A stretch of DNA of 64,000 bases from Prorocentrum cordatum. Taxonomy: Eukaryota > Sar > Dinophyceae > Prorocentrales > Prorocentraceae. Positions 43,276 through 51,296 of this stretch are shown here, piece after piece. Below the pieces are notes generated by a model that was not told where the DNA came from, made no database searches, and saw only the letters and a program-made list of their open reading frames with translations. Both the position numbers and the translations under genes were made by a program. The DNA lies in contig CAUYUJ010019274.1 in assembly GCA_963575745.1 (NCBI GenBank), positions 67,501 through 131,500 of the forward strand. Direction: 5' to 3'. How positions within the stretch are numbered: the stretch's first letter is position 1; every line of letters starts with the position of its first letter.

Positions 43276-43483
43276 TTGTGCTGACGTTTGGGAATAAGGA
43301 CCGGGTTTCAATGCATGAATACGTGCGTGTATGTGCCACACGTGTACTACCAACACGTGCGTGCTCCGACTCCTGCTACCCTGGTTTGAGACTCAGACCA
43401 CAATATTTCTCCGTGCCCTTTGTTGTGTGACGCGTGAGTGTGTAGACACTCGTGCCTTGCCAGCGCAGAGTTACCCAGCCGCC

Positions 43484-44007
43484 ATGGTCAAGAAGGATCC
43501 TCCAGAGACCCCAGCCGTTACCGGTGAGGATTTCGCTCAGCGCCTACACCAGGCTCGGCTCAAGGTGAAAGGCGAAGCCATTACCTTACCTGCGCCACGT
43601 TGGGTTTCGGCAAGCACAAGGGGAAGAGTTTCGAGACGGTCTGGGAGACAGAACAGGGTTACTGCTCATGGTGTTTGGCTCACCTGAGCCCGTCCAGCGG
43701 CTATAACCAAGCCGCATGGCTGGCGTTCCTCGTAGAAAAGACCGAGAACGGTGATGTGCGCCCCGAGGGCAGTGCCAGGACCAGTTCCGATCCGGACGAC
43801 TCGGCCCTGAAGCAGGTGATGGACCAGTTTCAGGATGCTGCCACCGACCTTGACAGTCGTGTGTCGTGGCTCGAGGAGGCCGACCATTTCACTCAGATAG
43901 ATTCCTGGCTTGAGGCCCTCGAGACCAGAATGGTTCAGATGGAGCACGCACTGACCAGGATTTTAGAGGTTTTGAGCGGCGCTGGCATGCCAGTGACCCT
44001 TCAGTAG
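43484..44007 (+). pseudogene. Extra 3' ORF of the copia element (GKHKG domain), frameshifted
   Basis: An ATG in a strong start context (GCCGCCATGG) lies 208 bp after the pol stop. About 38 codons (DFAQRLHQARLKVKGEAI and on) run in frame 2; a one-base loss near 43604 moves the rest to frame 1. There GFGKHKGKSFETVWE (43603 on) and YCSWCLAH stand out. G-x-G-K-H/Y-x-G followed by Tyr-x-x-Trp is a small-domain motif of the DUF3820 kind, seen near exonuclease-related proteins. Then comes an acidic linker and a C-terminal helix with heptad-like pattern (SWLEALETRMVQMEHALTRI) ending in TLQ. Intact length would be about 174 residues. Function unknown. The preceding spacer (43276-43483) has repeated ACGTGCGTG/CACACGTG words. 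Confidence 0.6.
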
Positions 44008-44118
44008 CTTTGCTGAGGTGTGCTGTATGAGTGGACAGCTCTGCCTAGCACGACATGGCTCTGTGTTTCTGTCTTTTCACTTCTCGTTGCTGTTTCCACA
44101 GTTGAGATTTTAGAGCAG

Positions 44119-44304
44119 TGTTTTTGTCAGAGTGAGCCACAGACCAGTGTACTGTCGACAGTGTTTTGCCTTGTTCATGTGCGCTCTATCTCCGCTGCCG
44201 TTTGGATCAGGGATTGTTCGCAGTGCGGGGCACTAGACAAAACCTTGCATGTTTATGTCTCTACACATCATGTGGTCAGCCAGTGGGAAGCAGTGGTTTT
44301 CCCA
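44119..44304 (+). repeat. 3' LTR, 186 bp
   Basis: Same length and ends as the 5' LTR with two base differences. The bases before it (GATTTTAGAGCAG) are only a weak polypurine tract. Confidence 0.95.
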
Positions 44305-44452
44305 GAGGGGGAGGAGGAGGAGGAGGAGGAGGAGGAGGAGGAGGAGGAGGAGGAGGAGGAGGAGGAGGAGGAGGAGGAGATGGAGGAGGAGGAGGAGGAG
44401 GAGGAGGAGGAGGATGAGGAGGAGGGGGAGGAGGAGGAGGAGGAGGAGGAGA
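44305..44452. repeat. (GGA)n microsatellite, right flank of copia
   Basis: Starts with the target duplication GAGGG and continues as GGA. Together with the left flank it was one tract before insertion. Confidence 0.95.
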
Positions 44453-44459
44453 AGCATCG

Positions 44460-45390
44460 TGGGTCACTTAGTGCATTTCGTGTAGCATGGGACCCATGCC
44501 TCGGGACCGATGAAACCTGGGCGCCAGAGTTCGTGGCACCCCGGGCCGGACGGGTCCGAGCGGACCCTGAGCGGCACAGGTTTCTACCGCCTGAGCTGCC
44601 ACCCTCGGAATCTCCTGAAGCTGGGATGGTTTTTGACCCTGAAGCCGCACCTCGGGACCCGGGCCCCGTCGAGGCCACCGACGAGCAAAAGCACGCTGAC
44701 ACTGTTTGGCCCGTCTTGAAGGCACCAGCATACCGCAACCAGAGGACGCCGAGCCCCCTGCTTCTCCCCCCTCTCTGTTCCGCCTTCCTCCCCACGGCCT
44801 GTTGAGCTCACCGACGCGCTGCGCCAGCGGATGGCAGCCAACCGCGCGCAGGCCCGGGAGCGTCGCAGATTGCGCCTCGCCCAGACGGTAGCCCCGTGGA
44901 CGTTGCAGCCCGACTTCGGGCTCGGACTGTTTGACAATGCGCGTGACCAGTCAGTTATCGTTGGAGGTGCAGCGTGGCAGCAGGTCCTGGGAGTGAGATG
45001 CCTCAGCCATCTCACAGCCTGCGCGATGCTTGCCTCACGTTCGCCTGTCGTGGGCCCCGTTTTTTCCTAAGATGGAGTCTGCGCCAGCCCGACTTACACT
45101 TGTCCGTCTTGACTTGCCAACGCTTCTCTCTGGACCAATCAAGGACCCGATCATTTGAGGGGTACTTGTGGGGTTAATCCGTCTCTCTCCGACTCAGGTG
45201 TCAGCCTCTCGAATGCCACAGGATTCCAAGCTGCACTGTGCCACGATTCTTGCGAGCCCCTGATAGGTTAGTGGTCTCCCAATCGAGAACATCGGCCGTC
45301 AGGCGTATTACGATATACGTCTTGCGGGAATTGATCTTGGAGTTCTGAAGGTGTCCTGGGGCCTTCACTCGCCAGTTTCTCGTGGGGCGA
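44460..45390 (+). pseudogene. LINE-family fragment right of copia
   Basis: Contains RVRADPERHRFLPPEL (44548-44595), then LTDALRQRMAANRAQARERR (44810-44870) and GGAAWQQVLG, followed by about 415 bp homologous to 30590-31270. The ADPERHRF and xANRAxARxRR pieces also occur at about 52158 and 52420, where they directly follow a LINE methyltransferase-like domain. This order suggests that the sequence is the continuation of LINE-2 cut by copia, or a second copy of the family. Confidence 0.6.
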
Positions 45391-46230
45391 CGCTCGTCTG
45401 CTGAACGAACTTCCAGCATGGGGAGGCGGGTGGATGTTGATTGCGGGGGGGGGGGGCTGGGAGCGGCGCGGCAGCGTAGCAGCGAGCGCCCCCGCCGCCC
45501 GCCCGCTGCGAGTACTGCGGGTACCCTCGGGGAGAGAGCGACGAGCGGCCCTCGATCCTCGTTTCGAAACACCTAGGTTTCAAGTCGCCAAGTTTTGCTG
45601 AGTCAGTCAGAACGCGTCTTGTTCTGATCCCTTCCCCGCCGCGCGCCAGGTACCCGTCTTTCCGCCAGGTAGGAGGAGGATGGGAGGAGTTCAGAGTGCA
45701 GTTGGGTGCAGACATCGTGCAAGTCCCCCATCGTGCACTCTGTTCGTGCGGACGGTCTCGCAGTCTTGCCGTACAGCCTTGCTTGGCCTGGTTACCAGGG
45801 CCGCGTCGCCAGCATCGGTTCAGGACCGCCCCGCGCCCTGTGTCGCTGCCGCCGATCCGACCAAGGTTGAAAGCTTTACTGGCCGACTGTCCCGTAACCT
45901 TAGGTGCCCGTGCAGAGTTTTCGTTTTACGACTTTTAGTGCAGCCTCTGAATGTGCCTAATTGTCTCTGCCATTTGCGTTCCACAATTCGCTAACAGGTT
46001 ATGTGCTTCATCAGCGTCGCAATCAAAAGAAAACCTCCCCACATTTTCTCTACCTCCCCCTTGATCCACGTCTGACTTCTCCCCCGCGCCTTCTCCTCCT
46101 CTCCTCCTATCCTCCTTCTCTTCGTTCTCCTTCTACTTGTCCTCCACCTCCTCATCCTGTTGCTCCTCCTCATTTCGTCCTCCATCTCCTCATTCATCCG
46201 TCTGCCTTAAAAACAATCCTCCGCGCCGCA
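45391..46230. other. No gene recognised
   Basis: Includes a G-run at 45446-45457 and a CTCCTCCT patch at 46085-46190. Short ORFs match nothing I know. Confidence 0.5.
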
Positions 46231-46660
46231 CCATCAGAAGGCAAGCATGAGACCTCACCACCAATTATGATCGTGAAGCTTGGAGGCATTCACTGTCTCG
46301 CCTGGGCGCCAAGCACATTCGTCTAAACAATGTCCAACAAGTACTGAGATGGAGGGCGGTCCGGTGTCACAAAGCAGCACTCGTCGCAGCGCCGCGCAAA
46401 AACATGCTTGAAAGCTTACGAAGGTTATAAGGATGGAGGGCGGGTCCTTGTCTCAGAACCAACTGCGCAACCTGGTGCAACAGTTGCAAGGATGGAAGGC
46501 CGCTCCTTTTGAAAGCGGGACGACTTGTTGTTGCCCTTCTGACGTACTGAAGATGCACTTCTCATCGTTCTGCTTGAACTGTCTGAGGGTGCTTCTTCGC
46601 AATTCTTTAAGCTCGAAAGATGCAAGGCAGGTCCTTCGAACAACAGGGTTCTCGCCTGAA
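46230..46660 (+). repeat. 84-bp dispersed repeat, about four diverged units
   Basis: GATGGAGGGCGG recurs at about 46348, 46432 and 46491 (as GATGGAAGGCCGC), with GTCGCAGCGCCGCGCA at about 46383. Same family as 25790-26040. Confidence 0.7.
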
Positions 46661-47410
46661 TGAGGCCCATGAGCCTCTCGTATTTCCAAGGGTTGCGTCC
46701 CGCAGTGAGAGGTAATGCATGCGGGGACGCATGAGGGGAGGACCTGGGACGAGAGGGTGTTTTTCCACCGCAAACATCCATGCAACACCCAAGCCACCGC
46801 AAGCGGTGAAACGGCCCATAGCCTGGGGTCTCGACCAAAATGCACTGGTTCAATCGGGAGGACTTCAGAATGCTGTGCGTGCCAGTCGTGTACTCATGCA
46901 CGCGCCGAGCACGCAAAAGAAGGGAGAAGAGGGAAAGGACGGAGGGAGACAGGTGGAGAAGGGGACAACAGCAATCTCCCACCGGGCATATTGAGGCAAA
47001 AGAATGATCCACGACCTCAAACCGCAGAGCCGGCGAGAACATACAAACTGGCGCCGCAATTCGGCGGGTAAGGGAGGACGGAAGAAGGAGGAAAAGAGCG
47101 AGAAACTAGGAAGAGTGGGTGCACACTGGACTCTCGAGGAGCCAAAAACATCTCGGCACAATTGCTCAAGACTGCGCTGAAGTCATCCCTACAGACTACA
47201 GCAGCAGGTGCCCAAAAAGGAGGGCGCGGGAGACCGCCAGGCCAAGAGGACGAGAGGAGCAGAAGGCCAAATGGCACCGCGACCATGCGCCGACCAGACG
47301 ACATCGCCAGGCAAGCTCGGGACGCCGTGCGGGCAAACCTGGAATACGTAGGCGATCCCGTGGAGCTGGATGCCGTGCGTCCATAAGATCACCGCAGCAT
47401 CGTTGATGCA
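46661..47410. other. RPSA intron 1, no gene recognised
   Basis: Mixed DNA with an A/G-rich patch at 46915-46965 and 47075-47110. A plus-strand frame (47162-47386) has basic, protein-like composition but no known motif. Confidence 0.45.
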
Positions 47411-47416
47411 GCATCG

Positions 47417-47668
47417 CTGTTCCTCCTCCTCCTTCTCCATCCTCCTCCTCCTCCCTCCTCCTCCCTCCTCCTCCTCCTCCTCCTCCTCCTCCTCCTCCTC
47501 CTCCTCCTCCTCCTCCTCCTCCTCCTCCTCCTCCTCCTCCTCCTCCCCGCCTCCTCCTCCTCCCTCCTCCCATCCTCCACCTCCTCCTCCCTCCCCCTCC
47601 TCCTCCTCCTCCTCCTCCTCCGCCTCCTCCTCCTCCTCCTCCTCCTCCTCCTCCTCTCCTCCTGTTCT
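47417..47668. repeat. (CCT)n microsatellite
   Basis: About 250 bp of nearly pure CCT. It begins 315 bp past the donor of RPSA exon 1 in the transcript sense. Confidence 0.95.
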
Positions 47669-47983
47669 CTCCTCCTCTCCTTTTCCTCCTCCATTGCGCC
47701 CGTCCCAGCCCCCATTGCCGCGCCCCCCCTCCTCCATGTTCCCCTCCTCATGCTCATCCTCCGTCTCCTCCGTCCTACTCGTGATCGTCATCGCGACCAC
47801 GACCTCCACCATCGCACCATTGTCATCATCAGCATCGCCACCGTCACCACGACCCCAATACTCATCCTTCGGCCACCCAGCAAAGCGTTCGTCCAGTTGT
47901 TGGTTGGCATATGTAAGCTTCCTAAAGCGCCGTCTGATTCGCGACACGTCTGACCCACAACCCCTGCAAGCCCAAATGCCCGC

Positions 47984-48048
47984 CTGGTTCCCAGGTGAGT
48001 CTTACAGACCAGCATCATCTGCACGTCCTCTTCCTTCGTGACCGCCAT
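47984..48048 (-). CDS. RPSA: RPSA exon 1 (start codon, residues 1-21 and 2 nt of codon 22)
   Basis: The minus-strand ATG at 48048-48046 opens a frame containing TKEEDVQMML and then THLGTR, the conserved N-terminal stretch of uS2/RPSA proteins (the human protein has KEEDV and THLGG in the same place). The start is chosen because the preceding codons do not look like RPSA and the protein then begins only a few residues shorter than the animal form. The exon ends ACCAG and the intron starts GCGGGC, a GC donor. Joining to the next exon rebuilds an Arg codon (AG+G). A candidate acceptor for trans-splicing (CACAG) ends at 48071, leaving a 22-nt 5' leader. A (CCT)n tract (GGA in the sense strand) begins 315 bp downstream. 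Confidence 0.85.
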
Positions 48049-48207
48049 GCTCGTCGCAGATGTCTGAGATCTGTGATAAGGCTTGGGTAAGCCGAGCAGG
48101 TGCCGCGCACAACTTCTCGTGTGCATGGGCGTGCCATGGAATTCCACGCCTCGTGCGCATCGGATAAGCATGCGCACGCCAAGTATGCATTCAAAGCACG
48201 ATCCCAT

Positions 48208-48214
<7 letters not shown>

Positions 48215-48240
<26 letters not shown>

Positions 48241-48292
48241 GATACACACAATCACACACATACTGAACAAAACACGTGTGTGTGTGTGTGCT
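48215..48292. repeat. (CA)n then (GT)n microsatellites
   Basis: CACACA at 48215-48240, a diverged stretch, and GTGTGTGTGTG at 48276-48290, forming an imperfect inverted pair upstream of RPSA exon 1. Confidence 0.9.
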
Positions 48293-48299
48293 GCATGAA

Positions 48300-48810
48300 C
48301 CTGTCCCGCCTTCCCTCTACTGGCCACGAACACGATGGCGGTGCGCGAGGAAAAAAACATCCGCATGGGTTTGCGCACATCATCAACCGCAACGCCGCTA
48401 CTGCAAACAACAAACAACAAATGCCTGACCTTGTCAACCGCAGCCGTCTATGTAATCAAGATTGGTTTGAATCAAAACGGCTTCAGAAGCACACCGCTGA
48501 ACCTTCCCTGGCCAGTCCTCCCTGTAGCCCCAAGACGCAAGTCAGAGTCCGGAAGAACACGCCGAAACAATCAAGCACGCTTGCACACGCTCGCGCGGCG
48601 AACCACCATGTCACTCCTCACTGGTCGGCAGGACTGGCTGGCACACAGCAACCAAAGCTGACTGATCTTGCACGGCGGCGGCTCCCCCGATCGTCATGCG
48701 AATGCCTGCAAGAAATGGAGAACACAGGATCCGCCAGTTTGCCGCGAGACGGTGGAGCTTCCTCGTGTCCCTTCGAAGTGTCTTCCATGGAGTACGGTCG
48801 GGAATTTTGC
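48300..48810. other. Upstream of RPSA exon 1, no gene recognised
   Basis: Ordinary composition, short ORFs, no motif. It should contain the RPSA promoter region, but dinoflagellate promoters are too poorly defined to point to one. Confidence 0.4.
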
Positions 48811-48811
48811 T

Positions 48812-48846
48812 TAGCGTGTCGCGGCGGCGGCCCCAGCGACACGCTA
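48812..48846. repeat. Perfect hairpin, 11-bp stem
   Basis: TAGCGTGTCGC (48812-48822) pairs with GCGACACGCTA (48836-48846) across a 13-base loop. It shares its stem core GCGTGTCGC with the next hairpin. Confidence 0.85.
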
Positions 48847-48916
48847 TACCCTACAAACGGATAGAGTGTCGCTCCGCTCCGCGGGAAGTTGACATTTGAA
48901 AACCAGGACGCGGATG

Positions 48917-48964
48917 GCGTGTCGCGCCGAAGCGCGGTGTGCCAGAGCTGGCGGCGCGACACGC
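48917..48964. repeat. Perfect hairpin, 12-bp stem
   Basis: GCGTGTCGCGCC (48917-48928) pairs with GGCGCGACACGC (48953-48964) across a 24-base loop. Confidence 0.85.
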
Positions 48965-49199
48965 GAACTCCAAATTCCCGATCGCGTCTTGAAAGGTCCG
49001 AAACCCCAGTCTCTTTGGCGCCCCTGGGGCTTGTCGCGGGACTTCCCCGAAGCCTAAGAAGCTCATTCGACATCTGAACGTCCAACATCCCGCACAATGC
49101 CAGCAAGGGACCGTCCTCGAGCCTCTTGCGGCCATCTTGGACGCTCATGCGAGTGTGCACACTTCATGCGGAAACCCGAGGCTAATCAGGAATACTGGC

Positions 49200-49478
49200 T
49201 TCTTGAATTGGGCCCCAGGGCCTCAAAGACGGCCCAAGAGACCCCCAGGATGGCTCCCAAAAAGGCCGCAAGAGGGGTCCAAGAAGGGTCCAAGAGGGGC
49301 CCTCCTCTACCCCAAGATGGCCCCCGAAACCGCCTTCAGGACCCCAAGAAGCAGTCGCCGTAGAGAGCCCCAAAGTGGCCTGAGAGGGCACCATGAGGCC
49401 CCCAAGGAGCCCCACACGGCCTAAAATCCCAAATCTCCTCCTCCTCCTCCTCCTCCTCCTCCTCCTCCTCCTTCTCCT
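49200..49478. repeat. CCCAAGA short-repeat block, then (CCT)n
   Basis: Units such as GGCCCAAGAGACCCCC and GGTCCAAGAAGGGTCC at 49210-49430, same short-repeat family as 24830-25490, followed by CCT at 49436-49478. Confidence 0.7.
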
Positions 49479-49712
49479 CAGCCATTCCTCTCGGGGAAGA
49501 AGGGGCCCAGGCTATCAGCCGCCGACTTGGGAGTGGCATTGCGGTTGATGAGACATCAAGAATAGTAGGTCCCCGCGTCCGCAGCAGCAGCGCTGGAGGT
49601 AGGACCCGCCGAGGCACGCGCGCACGATGACGTCCTCGTTGCCTCTGGCTTTCTCTCCCCCTCTCACGCCTCGCCATCGAGGACGCGCGACTGGATCACT
49701 TTCCAGGCTGAG

Positions 49713-51050
49713 ATGAGATCACCAGATGGTCTCAAAATGCCGATCATGTTCACCTGTGACGTGAACGGCAAGTGCGCAAGAAAAGGGGCAGAGTCCAACG
49801 TCGGCAGCTACAACAGCTCCGACCAGGCGAAACTTGAGCAAGATGCCAGCAGCGACAGCGCTGCAATCAGGGAGAGCGCCGGCCCGACCCCTAGCTGCGA
49901 ACAGCGGGAGGTGAAGTACGAGCCCGAGGTCATCAGCTACAGCGCTGGCGACGGCGAGGGACGAGCGGCCACAGCGAAGGATGAGCCCGACGTCGTCAGC
50001 TACAATGCGACGACGACGACGAGCAGCGAGCACGAAGGCGACGGGACGGCGAAGAACGAGCCCAACGTCGTCAGCCACAGCGCGGCGACGAAAATCCGTC
50101 ACTGCGAGCGTGAGCGAGGGGACGGCGACGGACGAGCCCAATGACAGCAGTTACAGCGCTGGAAATAGGGCACACCCGACGGCGGCCTCGCGTCACGTGA
50201 GAAAGGCGAGCAGGGGCAGCAGGCTCTTGCGCTACTCGACGAGAAGGTGAAGGCGAAGCGAAAGCCCGACGTCATCACTTACAAGAAGGCTGAGGCCCCA
50301 TCCTGCGAGAAGCGGAAGCGAAGCAGGAGCCTAAACGAGTCACTGATGGCACTGGGAACAGCGTGTGCGAGAAAAGGGGGCGAAGCTGGAGCCCAAGGTC
50401 GTCGCCTACTCCGCCGTGCAGAACGTGTGCGATAAGGGCGTGCAGTGGCAGCAGACTCTTGCGCTACTCAAAGATAGGTTGAAGGCGAAGCAAAAGCCGG
50501 ACGCCATCAGTGCTCAGCTGGAGCCCGAACGAGACGGCGACAACGCTGGGCACAGCGCGTGCGAGACAGGCGAGCAGTGGAAGCAGGCGCTGTCGCTACT
50601 CAACAAGAGCAGGAAGGCGAAGATGGAGCCCGATATCATCAGCTATCCGCCGCTACACTGCGAGAAATGCGAGGCGAAGCTGGAGCCCGAGCTGGTCAGT
50701 AACAACGCTGGGAGCAGCGTGTGCGATACGGGCGAGCTAGGGCTGCAGGCCCAGCGCGAAGGCAAAGGGGCAGGCGGCTCGGACGCCATCCTGCGAGAAG
50801 TGGGAGGTGAAGTTAGAGCCCGACGTCGTCAACAGCCACGCTGTGCCGCAGGAGGTCGGACGAGTTCTCCGACAAAAGGCAGGGATAAGCTCGTGCGAGA
50901 ACACTACGGGGAACGTGGAGCCGATGGGGTTCTCTGCTACAATGCGAGAATCGGATCGGGCGAGAGCCAAGGCAGTGGCAGCAGGCTCTGTTGCCGCGGG
51001 GGTCCGACGAACCAGTCTAGGGTGCAAAGATCAGCTCGTGCGAGAATGTG
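49713..51050 (+). pseudogene. Broken pentatricopeptide-repeat (PPR) gene
   Basis: Repeats typical of dinoflagellate PPR proteins recur across shifting frames: DEPDVVSYNA (49981s), NEPNVVSHSA (50057s), AKLEPKVVAYSA (50380s), KGVQWQQTLALL (50433s), GEQWKQALSLLNKSRKAKM (50568-50625) with EPDIISY, and KLEPELVSNNAG (50677s). The order x-G-x-Q-W-x-x-A-L-x-L-L, then K-x-E-P-x-V-[IV]-[ST]-[YH], is the 35-residue PPR unit; such proteins usually bind organelle RNA. At least three frame changes, and missing unit parts (50145-50360), make it a pseudogene. The start near 49713 is not a credible N-terminus. After 50750 similarity fades. Confidence 0.75.
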
Positions 51051-51296
51051 AGAGTAGTGTGAGAAATCTGCTTCCTGGTTGGCTGGCGCGGCGCGGGGAC
51101 GGCCCGATGCGACCAGCCGACCCATGGCGCGAATACATGGAGCTTCGCGATCCGTCTGACCCGCTGAACTCCGCTGAACTCCTCTTCCTCCTCCTCCTTC
51201 TCCTCCTCCCTCGTTCTCCTCCTCCAGCCCCTCACTCCGCAACCCTCACTGCAGACTCCTCCCTCCTCTCTCCTCCATATTCCTGCTTTCTCTGGT

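Larger units (their letters stand above)
36907..44304 (+). mobile_element. Complete Ty1/copia-type LTR retrotransposon, 7398 bp
   Basis: Two 186-bp LTRs starting TG and ending CA bound the element, with a perfect 5-bp target duplication GAGGG. A primer binding site follows the 5' LTR. The internal part codes, all in one frame, gag with a zinc knuckle, protease, a methyltransferase-like domain, integrase, reverse transcriptase and RNase H; integrase precedes RT, which defines copia over gypsy. An extra ORF lies between RNase H and the 3' LTR. The LTRs differ at only two positions, so insertion was recent, yet three in-frame stops and one frameshift disable the copy. It sits in RPSA intron 1, antisense, within a (GGA)n tract. 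Confidence 0.95.
1..48070 (-). other. RPSA: RPSA locus: 40S ribosomal protein SA gene, exons 1 to 6 of a longer gene
   Basis: Six short minus-strand blocks each match successive parts of the eukaryotic uS2/RPSA family, in the right order and with no overlap or gap in the protein. Exon lengths 65, 76, 53, 71, 104 and 42 nt add to 411 nt, exactly 137 codons, and every junction keeps phase. RPSA is a small-subunit ribosomal protein needed for 40S assembly. The family is normally about 250-300 residues, so roughly the second half must lie left of base 1. Introns 1-5 are 21299, 3028, 11002, 7643 and 3994 bp and hold nearly all the repeats and mobile elements described below. Donors are GC (three), GT (two) and GA (one); all five visible acceptors are AG followed by G. 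Exons show no lesions, so I infer a functional gene rather than a retrocopy. Exon limits were set by hand from homology, phase and splice consensus. Confidence 0.88.

Noticed and set aside
48100-48300. Minus-strand Cys/Val-rich ORF over the CA repeat
   Set aside because: Translation of (CA)n/(GT)n only.
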